Part shown: one piece after another, positions 26,865 through 34,469 of the stretch
How positions within the stretch are numbered: the stretch's first letter is position 1
Layout: each line of letters begins with the position of its first letter
Assembly (NCBI RefSeq): GCF_900187405.1
Contig: NZ_LT896716.1
Span: 2,790,753-2,854,752, forward strand
Reading direction: 5' to 3'
Length of the DNA: 64,000 bases
From: Geobacter sp. DSM 9736
Lineage (GTDB): Bacteria > Desulfobacterota > Desulfuromonadia > Geobacterales > Geobacteraceae
Program-made: the position numbers and the translations under genes
Notes under the pieces: model-generated
The model's input: only the letters and a program-made list of their open reading frames with translations
Database searches by the model: none
What the model was told of the DNA's origin: nothing

Positions 26865-27068
26865 TCAGGTCGGAAAACATAGCTCCCCCGCATCGTCACA
26901 TCGGCTTGGAGAGGCCATAGCGCTCAGTTCATGCTGCATCTGGGCCACCAGAGCAAGGGCGGCAAGGATAAGCCCTTCCGTGGTTGCCTGCCGGCATTCC
27001 ACAAGCGCAAGCTGTAAGGCTTCGACGGCATTTTCCGTCAGGTCGTGCAGCTTGGGTGCTTTCTGCAT
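26865..27068 (-). CDS. Small hypothetical helical protein
   Basis: 67 residues, not recognised: MQKAPKLHDLTENAVEALQL, then a helical ECRQATTEGLILAALALVA and a C-terminal pair of cysteines. The excellent ribosome site GAGGAGG 7 bases before the ATG and the terminator just downstream argue that it is real. There is no signal peptide. Function unknown. Confidence 0.65.
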   Translation of the reverse strand: MQKAPKLHDLTENAVEALQLALVECRQATTEGLILAALALVAQMQHELSAMASPSRCDDAGELCFPT

Positions 27069-27161
27069 ATTGTATCCTCCTCGTTCGGATTAGTAAGTTA
27101 TGGAGATGTTGGATCTACTGCTAGTGCGGATTCGGCCAAACATCATTCAGCAAAAACAAAA

Positions 27162-27183
27162 GGCCCCGGGGCAGCCCGGAGCC
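27162..27183 (-). terminator. Terminator of the minus-strand cold-shock gene
   Basis: GGCTCCGGG and CCCCGGGGCC arms on the minus strand followed by TTTTGTTTTT, 26 bases after the stop of the cold-shock gene. Confidence 0.8.
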
Positions 27184-27208
27184 TGCAATGTGTATGACCA
27201 GCTGCCGG

Positions 27209-27409
27209 TTAAAGCTTGGAGACGCTCGTTGCCTGCAACCCTTTAGGCCCCCGGGTTATCTCGAAGCTGACCCGCTCGCCTTCCGCAAGGGTCTTGAATC
27301 CCTGACCGTTTATCGCTGAGAAGTGCACGAAGACGTCTTCTCCCGATTCCTGCTCCAGAAATCCGAACCCCTTGGTGTCGTTGAACCATTTTACCGTACC
27401 AGTAATCAT
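27209..27409 (-). CDS. Cold-shock domain protein (CspA family)
   Basis: 66 residues forming a single cold-shock domain with RNP1 (KGFGFLEQ) and RNP2 (DVFVHFSA). It binds single-stranded RNA and DNA and acts as an RNA chaperone. The ATG at 27409 is preceded by GAGGGAGAG. A second very similar copy sits at 31076 on the other strand. Geobacter CSD proteins are often growth-phase or stress regulated rather than strictly cold induced. Confidence 0.95.
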   Translation of the reverse strand: MITGTVKWFNDTKGFGFLEQESGEDVFVHFSAINGQGFKTLAEGERVSFEITRGPKGLQATSVSKL

Positions 27410-27660
27410 TGTAACTCTCCCTCAAGATCAGTTGATTTTGCCGGACCTGCCCGACAAGTAAAAAATTCTAACAGAGAAGGGAGACGAGTCAAGTGCAGTG
27501 GAAAATTTTGGAGCTTGCTCTTGGGTAAGAATTTCATATTCCATAGGAGCTGAGGAGAGTATGCTTTATGCCGACCCCGCTTCGAAGCGTTGACATGCCT
27601 ACTCCAGCCCATCTGGTATAATCGCTCTGATGAACGATCAATGCTGAAAAAGGAGGAGTG

Positions 27661-28128
27661 GTGAGGCTTCTCTATTTCACTCTTGCATTTGTCATGGCTG
27701 CAACAGGCGCTTTTGCCTCTAGCCCTGATAACATACTGGGAGTATGGCTCACCGCGGGAGGAGACTCCAAGGTGGAGTTGTTCCGTTGTGGAGACAATGA
27801 CAATATCTGCGGAAGGATCGTCTGGCTTAAGGAGCCCAGATACCGTGACAACAGGATAGGACCCATCGGGACCGTCAAGACGGACCGCAGGAATCCAGAG
27901 CAGGACTTACGGAACCGCTCTTTATTGGGGCTACAGGTGATGAACGGACTTGTCCAGACCGGGGAGAAACAGTGGGAACACGGATCCTGCTATGATCCGC
28001 ATAGCGGGAAAACATACAACTGCAAGATGAAGCTCACAGCCCCGGACATGCTGGAGTTGCGGGGGTATGTCGGCATTTCGCTATTCGGGCGCACCTTTCA
28101 GCTGACACGGTCGGGAAAAGATGGATGA
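27661..28128 (+). CDS. DUF2147 exported protein
   Basis: 155 residues with a signal peptide (LLYFTLAFVMAATGAFA). The mature part has the DUF2147 features: GVWLTAGGDSKVELFRC, CGRIVWLKEP, LLGLQVMNGL, WEHGSCYDPHSGKTYNCKM and ELRGYVGISLFGRTFQLTR. It folds as a small beta-barrel in the periplasm; function unsettled. Two GTG codons are in tandem; 27661 has the better distance to AGGAGG. Confidence 0.85.
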   Translation: MRLLYFTLAFVMAATGAFASSPDNILGVWLTAGGDSKVELFRCGDNDNICGRIVWLKEPRYRDNRIGPIGTVKTDRRNPEQDLRNRSLLGLQVMNGLVQTGEKQWEHGSCYDPHSGKTYNCKMKLTAPDMLELRGYVGISLFGRTFQLTRSGKDG

Positions 28129-28135
28129 CACTATG

Positions 28136-28732
28136 CTATGGCCGTGAGGTACTGGAGTCCATCTCTTTTATCACGCCATCGGTAACATCCTCGGAAACAA
28201 CCCCCGCCCCCGTATAAAGGATATCCTTTTCCGTTATGATGGCGGCATAGTCGTGAGCCTCGCCGTATGCGGCAGCGGCAGCTTTTATGTCCTTCAGGAA
28301 TGAGCGGACGGCTTCTTCCTGGAGAGGCTTCATCTCGTTGTCAGCCTTCTGCAACAGCTTGCGGTATTCCTCTACCTTTTTCTCGAACTCCTTTGCCTTC
28401 GCTACCCGTTCTTGCTGGGACATTGTCGACAGCTTCGCCTGTAAAGCCGCCTGTTGCTTCTCAAGCTGCTTCTGTTTGGATTCGAGCTGTGACTTGAGTT
28501 TGTCCGCCTTCCCTTTCACTCGTGTCTGGGCAGCCTTCCCCTGCTTTGACTCACGGCTGACCCGTGAAATATCCACGTATCCGATTCTTCCCCCAGGAGA
28601 GACAGATTCAGCAGGGACGGGGCTGGAAGCAGCCGACGGCGTTTCAATAGCGGGTTCGGTGGCAGCAACTGATGTTGGAAGTGTAAGGATCGCTGCGAGA
28701 ACACCCGCAATATATTTGGTGGAAATCTGCAT
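28136..28732 (-). CDS. Skp/OmpH-family periplasmic chaperone-like protein
   Basis: 198 residues with a signal peptide (YIAGVLAAILTLPTSVAA), a Pro/Ser-rich linker, then GRIGYVDISRVSRESKQGKA. A long coiled coil rich in Lys, Gln and Glu (residues about 70-150) is followed by DYAAIITEKDILYTG near the C-terminus. This is the OmpH/Skp layout, a trimeric clamp holding unfolded outer-membrane proteins. GGAGG lies 8 bases before the chosen ATG at 28732. It stands alone, not next to bamA or lpxD as the usual skp does, so it may be a second specialised copy. Confidence 0.82.
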   Translation of the reverse strand: MQISTKYIAGVLAAILTLPTSVAATEPAIETPSAASSPVPAESVSPGGRIGYVDISRVSRESKQGKAAQTRVKGKADKLKSQLESKQKQLEKQQAALQAKLSTMSQQERVAKAKEFEKKVEEYRKLLQKADNEMKPLQEEAVRSFLKDIKAAAAAYGEAHDYAAIITEKDILYTGAGVVSEDVTDGVIKEMDSSTSRP

Positions 28733-28991
28733 GTAACCTCCGAGATGGAATTGGCCTAGAAAACATCTGTCATGAGAATAGCGTGTCTTGATTACTCCAC
28801 AAGATGTGAGCGAAAAGCCTTGGCTGAGGCTGAAGTGTATTCGCATGTACAGATCGGAGTCAAGCACCAGAGTTCACTTTAAATATCGTTTGACAGCCAC
28901 CTCGGCCTGTGCTAAAAGATACAGGTCTTGCACCATGGGGGTATTTCCCTGTTGCCGCGTAACGACCGGCTTCGCGAGGCTTACCAACTTT

Positions 28992-29067
28992 TCCCCAGTA
29001 GCTCAGTCGGTAGAGCGGGTGGCTGTTAACCACCATGTCCGTGGTTCGAGTCCGCGCTGGGGAGCCA
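28992..29067 (+). tRNA. tRNA-Asn (GTT anticodon)
   Basis: A 76-base cloverleaf with acceptor TCCCCAG pairing CTGGGGA, D-arm GCTCAGTCGGTAGAGC, anticodon arm GGTGG-CTGTTAA-CCACC with GTT, T-arm GTGGTTCGAGTCCGC and encoded CCA. A terminator follows. Confidence 0.96.
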
Positions 29068-29077
29068 ACCAATTATA

Positions 29078-29105
29078 GGTCGCTAATTTTATTAGCGACC
29101 TTTTT
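29078..29105 (+). terminator. tRNA-Asn terminator
   Basis: GGTCGCTAAT and ATTAGCGACC arms around a TTT loop, followed by TTTTT. Confidence 0.9.
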
Positions 29106-29185
29106 CTTTTGTGACGGGTGACTCTGTTTTTTGTAGAGGGTGAGGTTGAGGAGACAGCAAACACTCTGTCTCCTCGTGATAAACT

Positions 29186-29302
29186 TTACTTACCCTTCGT
29201 GCCGGAATTACATCCACATCCACAAGATCCTTTTGCGTCCTTCTTTTCGGAAGGCTGTTCTGCCTTGACCGAGCCTTTGATTTCTTCGGCGACTTTTACC
29301 AT
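29186..29302 (-). CDS. Small cysteine-tailed protein downstream of arsR
   Basis: 38 residues: MVKVAEEIKGSVKAEQPSEK then a Lys/Asp-rich part and the C-terminal cluster GSCGCGCNSG. The near-ideal ribosome site AAGGAGGTGACACC precedes the ATG at 29302, and the gene lies 62 bases after the ArsR gene in the same direction. The CGCGC tail resembles the C-terminal cysteines of that ArsR and suggests metal or metalloid binding. No family recognised. Confidence 0.65.
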   Translation of the reverse strand: MVKVAEEIKGSVKAEQPSEKKDAKGSCGCGCNSGTKGK

Positions 29303-29364
29303 GGTGTCACCTCCTTTCCTTTTCAGAATATGCGCAGTAACTTAAATACTGGGCAAAAAATATA

Positions 29365-29688
29365 TTACCCTTTCGTCGAGCAGTCTCCGTGGCTTTTCAC
29401 GGCAGTCTGCCCGCCTGAACATCCACAGGTGCATATGCGATTCAGCCGCTTTCGGCACTCTTCCAAAGCCTCCTTGTTCAAGGAGTAATATATCCAGTAC
29501 CCTTGTCTCTCGTCCCTTACAAGATCCGCGGACTTTAGTACCCGAAGATGCTGCGATACCGCTGACTGGGTTATCCCCAGCTTCTCTGCAATTGCATTGA
29601 CACTCATCGCTTCTTTTTTCAAAAGTTCAATTATTTCGATACGTTTGTCAACAGCGAGTAGTTTGAAAAGTTCTGCTGAGTTCTTCAA
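29365..29688 (-). CDS. ArsR-family transcriptional regulator with Cys-rich C-terminus
   Basis: 107 residues. The winged helix has NAIAEKLGITQSAVSQHLRVL as recognition region, then GYWIYYSLN. The C-terminus holds CTCGCSGG and a later GDC, a likely sensor site for a thiophilic metal or metalloid. Unlike classical ArsR it has no ELCVCDL motif in the recognition helix. An inverted repeat upstream (29700-29723) fits an autoregulatory operator. It is divergent from a second ArsR gene. Confidence 0.88.
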   Translation of the reverse strand: MKNSAELFKLLAVDKRIEIIELLKKEAMSVNAIAEKLGITQSAVSQHLRVLKSADLVRDERQGYWIYYSLNKEALEECRKRLNRICTCGCSGGQTAVKSHGDCSTKG

Positions 29689-29699
29689 GGCGGTTCCTT

Positions 29700-29723
29700 A
29701 TAAGTAGTTGCTAAAATACTTAT
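29700..29723 (-). promoter_or_regulatory. Operator of the minus-strand ArsR gene
   Basis: ATAAGTA and TACTTAT, perfect 7-bp arms spaced by 10 bases, 12 bases upstream of the ATG at 29688. The layout is typical of ArsR/SmtB binding sites. Confidence 0.7.
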
Positions 29724-29806
29724 AGGTGCTTCTTGCTCCGCTGTCAACGAAATTTTTTAAAGCGACAGTTTTTTGTAAAAGTATTTGAACAATAGCAGGA
29801 GATGGT

Positions 29807-29822
29807 ATTCGAATATTCGAAT
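29807..29822 (+). promoter_or_regulatory. Operator of the plus-strand ArsR gene
   Basis: ATTCGAATATTCGAAT is a perfect 16-bp palindrome 20 bases upstream of the ATG at 29843, overlapping the probable -10 region. Its sequence differs from the other ArsR operator in the same spacer. Confidence 0.7.
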
Positions 29823-29842
29823 ATGAATCCGTGGGGGGAGCT

Positions 29843-30196
29843 ATGGATATCGAAACAGCGAATGAGTGGGCAAAGGCAATGAAGGCCCTTGCGCATCAGA
29901 CCCGTCTCCAGATCGTGGGCGAGCTGCTGAAGGAGACTAAATGTGTGACCGATATCCAAGATATTTTCCCGGCATCTCAGGCGAACATCTCCCAGCACTT
30001 GACTGTCCTTCGTAAAGCAAACCTGGTGGATTTTGTACAGGAAGGTTCACAGCGTTGCTACTACCTGTGCCGCCCGAGACTGGTGAAAGAAATCATTGCC
30101 CTGCTGGGCGAGAATGAGGCCGTGGCCAGGAAGAGTAAGAAGGATATTGATCGGGAGAAGCAGTCGACCGTGGTGTCCTGCTGCGTCGGAAAGTGA
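29843..30196 (+). CDS. ArsR-family transcriptional regulator
   Basis: 117 residues. The winged helix has MKALAHQTRLQIVGELLKE, CVTDIQDIFPASQANISQHL and a wing SQRCYYLCRPRLV. It ends in a Lys-rich tail with SCCVGK, a vicinal cysteine pair that may sense a metal. GGGGGA precedes the ATG at 29843. Its stop overlaps the start of the methyltransferase gene by one base, so it should control that gene. Proteins of this type pair with SAM-dependent methyltransferases in many anaerobes. Confidence 0.87.
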   Translation: MDIETANEWAKAMKALAHQTRLQIVGELLKETKCVTDIQDIFPASQANISQHLTVLRKANLVDFVQEGSQRCYYLCRPRLVKEIIALLGENEAVARKSKKDIDREKQSTVVSCCVGK

Positions 30197-30800
30197 TGAA
30201 ACGAAGTGCCAAAAGACAAAAGGAGGAATGGTTGAAAGTTCGTGATAGCGGCATGCCTGAAGAAGAAATGTGGCAAGATTTTTTCGAGCCGGAAAAGATG
30301 CTCAGGACGTTCGGTCTGGACAAAGGAGTGCAAGACATAGCGGAGTTCGGCTGCGGTTATGGGACCTTTACCCTGGCGGCAGCAAAGCTTGTGACGGGAG
30401 TCGTACACACCTTCGATATCGAACCTGAGATGGTTGATGCGGTAAATCAGAAATGTCGGGAATCTGGAGTTGAAAACATTCGCGCGATCATTCGCGATTT
30501 TGTTGCAGAGGGGACAGGACTCCCGTCCGATTCCATCGATGCGACGCTGCTTTTCAATATTCTGCATCATGAAGAGCCGGTAGCGTTGATGCAGGAATCG
30601 CTGCGCATTCTGAAGCCGGGAGGACGCCTGGCGGTCACTGGAACTATGACCCGGCGACGCCACGAGGCCCGGCCATGGACATCCGTCCTCGACCGGAACA
30701 GTGTATAACATGGGCGCAATCGGCAGGCTTTACGGGGCGGGGGCGCTTTGATCTGCCCCCCTATCACTACGGGCTCCTTTTCAGAAAGCCTTTTACCTGA
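30196..30800 (+). pseudogene. Class I SAM-dependent methyltransferase, frameshifted near the C-terminus
   Basis: The first ~150 residues give a good methyltransferase: AEFGCGYGTFTLAAAKL (SAM motif I), HTFDIEPEMVDA, and LKPGGRLAV. The frame then runs into MTRRRHEARP and stops at 30708. In another frame from about 30630 the natural ending continues, with HWNYDPATPRGPAMDIRPR, EQCITWAQSAGF and LPPYHYGLLFRKP, to a stop at 30800. One base appears lost after GTC in the GCGGTCACTGG stretch. This is either a recent mutation or an assembly error. Gene order ArsR-methyltransferase suggests metal(loid)-linked methylation. Confidence 0.8.
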
Positions 30801-31075
30801 GGGCCCGCTTTTAACTGTCCGTGAGACAGCGAGATTTGCAGTTCCAGCGTTACCAGAATAGGAGTGACAGGAATGAAGGTAGGAATAATAAGATGCCAGT
30901 TGACTGAAGATATGTGCCCCGGCACTACCGATTTCAATGCAGCCAAAGAAGGTTCCAGTAGATTTATTTAAAAAATTTTTTAAATACATTGACCGGGCCA
31001 CTATAACCCTGATAAGGTGGGCCAATGTCCGGTTGTTACCGGAAAAAAAACAGAAGAATCGGAAAAGGAAAGTAA

Positions 31076-31276
31076 ATGGTAAACGGAACAGTGAAGTGGT
31101 TTAATGACGCAAAAGGTTTTGGTTTTCTAGAGCAGGAGAATGGTGAAGATGTCTTCTGCCACTTCTCTGCCATCAGCGGCGACGGGTTCAAGTCACTGGC
31201 TGAAGGAGACAGCGTCAGATTCGAGGTAACCAAAGGGCCGAAAGGGCTTCAGGCAGCAAACGTAACGAGAATCTAA
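31076..31276 (+). CDS. Cold-shock domain protein (CspA family), second copy
   Basis: 66 residues with RNP1 KGFGFLEQ and RNP2 DVFCHFSA; about four fifths of residues match the copy at 27209. It binds single-stranded nucleic acid. The 275 bases before it are A/T-rich near the gene (a run of A and T around 30965-31000) and probably hold its promoter and a long 5' leader, as is usual for csp genes. A strong terminator follows. Confidence 0.95.
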   Translation: MVNGTVKWFNDAKGFGFLEQENGEDVFCHFSAISGDGFKSLAEGDSVRFEVTKGPKGLQAANVTRI

Positions 31277-31307
31277 CAGAGTACGAAAAACACAAGGTAT
31301 AGAAACT

Positions 31308-31341
31308 GAAAGCCTCGGAGGAATCCGCGGCTTTCTTTTTT
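31308..31341 (+). terminator. Terminator of the second cold-shock gene
   Basis: GAAAGCC-CGGA and TCCG-GGCTTTC arms with a GGAA loop, followed by TTTTTT. Confidence 0.88.
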
Positions 31342-31413
31342 GAAAAAGGAATATGGGTTAAGGTTATCAATTTTTATTCAATGCCGCGAAGTATAACCTC
31401 CTCCTTCTTAACC

Positions 31414-31631
31414 TCAACCTCCTTCACTAACAACTTCTAGTAATATTCCTCTGGTGGGGTTTCTGCCGACGTCCCCCACCTTCCACCGCAGGTACATCTC
31501 TTCGACCTTGTCCCGAGCCCACGGGTACGCCGCACAAATTTCAGGCTGGAGGAGATGTCGGGATCATGGGTAAAGCAGTCATGCATGGTCCCTGATGCTC
31601 CTTTTCCACCGCACCACCGCTCATCGGACAT
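31414..31631 (-). pseudogene. Remnant of a VF530/DUF2132-type gene
   Basis: In the otherwise empty 31342-31731 region the minus strand reads MHDCFTHDPDISSSLKFVRR in one frame and then WARDKVEEMYLRW in the next. Together they reproduce the conserved end of VF530 (DUF2132) proteins: CF-NPSI-SSLKFLRKTPWAREKVE. A C missing from a CCCC run explains the shift. The usual N-terminal helix of the family is not found, so the copy is both truncated and frameshifted. The match is from memory of the family. Confidence 0.5.
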
Positions 31632-31731
31632 CTTCAGTACTTTTGTGACCTGCCTCGGATTCGTGCTATATTGAACCGCCCGGTAATGGGCAGCCTTCCG
31701 GGAAGCATCCAACAAGGTGAGGAGAAAAGGT

Positions 31732-32034
31732 ATGGGGAACCGACTGTACGTCAGCAATATCCAATTCAATGCATCGGAAGAAGGTATCAGAGCGCTCTTC
31801 TCGGAAATCGGTGCAGTAGAATCATTGAATCTGGTAAAGGATTCGCGCACGGGGAAGCCGAAAGGTTTCGCATTTGTCGTAATGGCTTCCGAAGGAGAGG
31901 CTGAAAAGGCGATAGAAGCGCTGAACGGAACCCTGTTTCTCGGCAGGCCCTTGAGCGTGAGCGTGGCCAATACGCAGCAACCCAGAGAGAGGCGCGACCT
32001 AGAGCCTGATGGAAACAAAAAGCGGAATAAATAA
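31732..32034 (+). CDS. RRM-type RNA-binding protein
   Basis: 100 residues: one RNA recognition motif with RNP2 RLYVSNIQF and RNP1 KGFAFVVMA, then a short basic tail ending NKKRNK. Bacterial single-RRM proteins like this bind RNA and are often cold or stress linked. The ATG at 31732 with GTGAGGAG upstream is preferred to the GTG at 31717. It lies 20 bases before the GTPase gene. Confidence 0.92.
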   Translation: MGNRLYVSNIQFNASEEGIRALFSEIGAVESLNLVKDSRTGKPKGFAFVVMASEGEAEKAIEALNGTLFLGRPLSVSVANTQQPRERRDLEPDGNKKRNK

Positions 32035-32054
32035 ATCCCAGGGAAGACATAAAC

Positions 32055-32948
32055 ATGACGATAGAATGGTACCCCGGGCACATGGGGAAAGCCAAACAAC
32101 AGATTTCCGAACTCATCCGGGATGTTAACGTGGTTATCGAAGTACTCGACGCCCGACTCCCCTCCTCCAGCTCAAACAGGCTCCTGCAGGAACTGCGCAG
32201 GAGCAAGCCGTGCATCAAGGTTCTGAATAAGAGCGATCTCGCCGACCCCTCCGTGACCAAAGCATGGGTGCGAACCCTGGAGAAGCAAAGCGGCGTCCGC
32301 GCACTCCCACTGTCGGCAAAACATTATCGCGAAACGAGCCAGATAACCAAACTCTGCAAGCTCCTCGCTCCCAACCGCGGGAAGCCGGGCAACTCGTTAC
32401 GTATCATGGTGGTCGGAATTCCCAATGTGGGCAAATCAACGCTCATCAACACTCTTGCAGGAAAATCCATGGCGAAGGTCGGAGACAGGCCTGCCATCAC
32501 CACCTGTCCGCAGCGGATCGATCTGGGAAACAATATCATCCTTTCAGACACGCCGGGGCTGCTCTGGCCCGACATGAAGGACCAGACTGCCGCATACCGC
32601 CTGGCCAGCAGCGGGGCCATCGGAGAAGGTGCCTTCGACTACACCGATGTCGGTCTCTTCGCCGCACTGTTCATGATGCAGCGCTATCGGGAACTCCTTA
32701 TGACACGGTACCGCTTTACGGAGGTGCCCGACAACCCCACAGGCCTTCTGGAGCACATCGGCCGCCGCCTCGGTTGCCTCGTCTCCGGCGGGCAGGTGGA
32801 TCTTAACCGTGCAGCCGAAGCTTTTCTCCGCGAACTGCGGGCGGGGAAAATAGGCAGGATCAGCTTTGAAGAACCCACAGAATTTCCCGATGCGGCAGAT
32901 ACCATTGCATCCCCATCCTCTGCGCTCACTTCAACGAACCCACAATGA
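32055..32948 (+). CDS. rbgA: Ribosome biogenesis GTPase YlqF/RbgA
   Basis: 297 residues with a circularly permuted GTPase order: G4 (LNKSDLAD) comes first, then G1 (GIPNVGKST), then G3 (DTPGLLWP). It begins with the family signature WYPGHMGKAK. RbgA-type proteins act late in assembly of the large ribosomal subunit. Its stop overlaps the next gene as ATGA, so the two are translated together. Confidence 0.94.
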   Translation: MTIEWYPGHMGKAKQQISELIRDVNVVIEVLDARLPSSSSNRLLQELRRSKPCIKVLNKSDLADPSVTKAWVRTLEKQSGVRALPLSAKHYRETSQITKLCKLLAPNRGKPGNSLRIMVVGIPNVGKSTLINTLAGKSMAKVGDRPAITTCPQRIDLGNNIILSDTPGLLWPDMKDQTAAYRLASSGAIGEGAFDYTDVGLFAALFMMQRYRELLMTRYRFTEVPDNPTGLLEHIGRRLGCLVSGGQVDLNRAAEAFLRELRAGKIGRISFEEPTEFPDAADTIASPSSALTSTNPQ

Positions 32949-33622
32949 TTGCCTGGAAGCTTCTCGACAGTGCCAGGATCCCCGGTGGCAACACCGACCT
33001 GCATTTCTATAAACGGGGCGGAGAATACTCCATCCGGATTAACGGCAACGAACTCATGAACAGTCGCGCCCATGCCTCGGAAGATGCCCTCGCAAAGTAT
33101 GCCTGTGCCCGAACCGGCAACCGCCTCTCCCGTCGGATTCTTATTGGCGGCTTGGGGATGGGATTTACCACCGCGGCGGCGTTGCAGCAATTGGATGGGG
33201 AAAGCAGAGTCGTAGTGGCCGAACTCGTGCCGTCGGTCGTAGAGTGGAACCGGAGGTTCCTCGGGGAACTGAATGGTCATCCCCTTGAAGACTCCCGCGT
33301 AACTGTAGTTGTGACGGACGTTGCCAATATTATGCGGCAAGAACAGCAGGCGTTCGATGCCGTCCTGCTTGACGTGGACAACGGCCCGGAGGGCATGACA
33401 TCCAAAGGGAACAACTGGCTCTACTCGGAGGCGGGAATCAAGGCTGCCTTCGCAGCGCTTCACCCCGGAGGGGTTTTGGCGGTATGGTCCGCAGGGGCAG
33501 ACCCGGCATTTGTTAGGCGATTGGGAGGAGCAGGGTTTGCAGTGGAGGAAGTACAAGTCCGGGCACGCGGCCCGGCAGGTGGGGGCCGGCACACGATCTG
33601 GCTCGCCAGGCGACCAAGATGA
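32945..33622 (+). CDS. Spermidine synthase-like SAM-binding protein
   Basis: 225 residues with a nucleotide-binding core ILIGGLGMGFTTAAAL, an acidic VVVAELVPSVVEW, VVVTDVA and AVLLDVDNGPEG. The order is that of the spermidine synthase/SpeE-like superfamily. The catalytic Asp pair of true aminopropyltransferases is not clearly placed, so polyamine synthesis is doubtful and a methyltransferase is equally possible. Coupled to rbgA by ATGA. Confidence 0.8.
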   Translation: MIAWKLLDSARIPGGNTDLHFYKRGGEYSIRINGNELMNSRAHASEDALAKYACARTGNRLSRRILIGGLGMGFTTAAALQQLDGESRVVVAELVPSVVEWNRRFLGELNGHPLEDSRVTVVVTDVANIMRQEQQAFDAVLLDVDNGPEGMTSKGNNWLYSEAGIKAAFAALHPGGVLAVWSAGADPAFVRRLGGAGFAVEEVQVRARGPAGGGRHTIWLARRPR

Positions 33623-33724
33623 GCTAGAAGCAACACAGGATAATCAGTATCATCTCCTCCTACCGCTCACCCCGGCACAATTGAGGTTTGAATCAGACGA
33701 CACGCTGAAAAATGTCTAAAGATC

Positions 33725-33741
33725 GTCCGCGCTGGGAGCCA
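33725..33741 (+). repeat. Degenerate 3' end of a tRNA-Asn gene
   Basis: GTCCGCGCTGGGAGCCA repeats bases 29050-29067 of tRNA-Asn with one G missing, and no tRNA body precedes it. Like the real gene it is followed by a hairpin terminator. It may be a duplication scar or an old attachment-site half. Confidence 0.5.
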
Positions 33742-33750
33742 TAATATCAG

Positions 33751-33783
33751 GGCACTTGCAAACTTCTTGCGAGTGCCTTTTTT
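33751..33783 (+). terminator. Terminator behind the tRNA fragment
   Basis: GGCACTTGCAA and TTGCGAGTGCC arms with a 5-base loop, followed by seven T. Confidence 0.85.
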
Positions 33784-33878
33784 GTGGCTAGCACTGGATC
33801 CAAAGATTAGCCGGGACAACATTCATAAAAAAACATCATAATGTGCTGCTATCAGGCACGGGCATTTGTTTAAAATGC

Positions 33879-33919
33879 TTGACAGAGCGGTTTGGAGAAG
33901 ATAGTTTAATATCAAACAA
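33879..33919 (+). promoter_or_regulatory. Promoter and operator of the MarR gene
   Basis: TTGACA at 33879-33884, 17 bases, then TAGTTT at 33902-33907. The -10 is overlapped by TAGTTTAATATCAAACAA (33902-33919), a near-palindrome of the MarR-operator kind. The same motif recurs upstream of the YceI gene. Confidence 0.7.
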
Positions 33920-33945
33920 TATGATGTTGAACCAAGGGCCTGGAA

Positions 33946-34401
33946 ATGAAACCTAAAACCAACGAAAAAACAGCCAGGGCTTTAAGCACCTATACGAAGC
34001 TCATGCGCGCTGCTGAAAGCGTAACGGCCGGGGTTACCCGCAATCTTGCAGCCAGTGGACTGACCATAAGCCAGTTTGGGGTGCTTGAGGCCCTCCTCCA
34101 CAAGGGGCCACTGTTTCAACGAGACCTTGCGAAAAAGATACTCAAAAGTACAGGCAACATCACCATGGTCATAGACAACCTTGAGAAGAATGGGCTGGTT
34201 CGGCGGGAACGTTCGGAAGAAGACCGGAGGTACTTTGCCATACACCTGACGGACCAGGGAAGGGAATTGGTGTCACAGGTTTTTCCGGATGTAGCACGAT
34301 CAATCGTGGAAGACATGTCCTTCCTCCTCGATTCTGAGCAGGAAGAACTTGGTCGTCTGTGCCGGATACTTGGCCTGAAAGAAAGGAGACCGAAAGCTTA
34401 G
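33946..34401 (+). CDS. MarR-family transcriptional regulator
   Basis: 151 residues. The winged helix has ASGLTISQFGVLEALLHKGP, RDLAKKILKSTGNITMVIDNLEKNGLV and the wing RRERSEEDRRYFAIHLTDQG. The MarR dimer usually releases DNA on binding small aromatic or oxidised ligands. The motif over its own promoter and before the next gene indicates autorepression and control of the YceI protein. The ATG has GGAAATGA just upstream, a weak ribosome site. Confidence 0.93.
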   Translation: MKPKTNEKTARALSTYTKLMRAAESVTAGVTRNLAASGLTISQFGVLEALLHKGPLFQRDLAKKILKSTGNITMVIDNLEKNGLVRRERSEEDRRYFAIHLTDQGRELVSQVFPDVARSIVEDMSFLLDSEQEELGRLCRILGLKERRPKA

Positions 34402-34419
34402 TAAAAAAATTTCGAACAA

Positions 34420-34437
34420 TAGCTTAATGTCAAACTA
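34420..34437 (+). promoter_or_regulatory. Second MarR-type operator upstream of the YceI gene
   Basis: TAGCTTAATGTCAAACTA matches the motif over the marR promoter at 15 of 18 positions, and both are followed by TTGAACCAAG. Confidence 0.65.
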
Positions 34438-34469
34438 CTTGAACCAAGCAACCAAAAGGAGAATGAAAA

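Noticed and set aside
33725-33783. Second tRNA gene
   Set aside because: Only the last 17 bases resemble tRNA-Asn; no acceptor 5' strand, D-arm or anticodon arm is present upstream.
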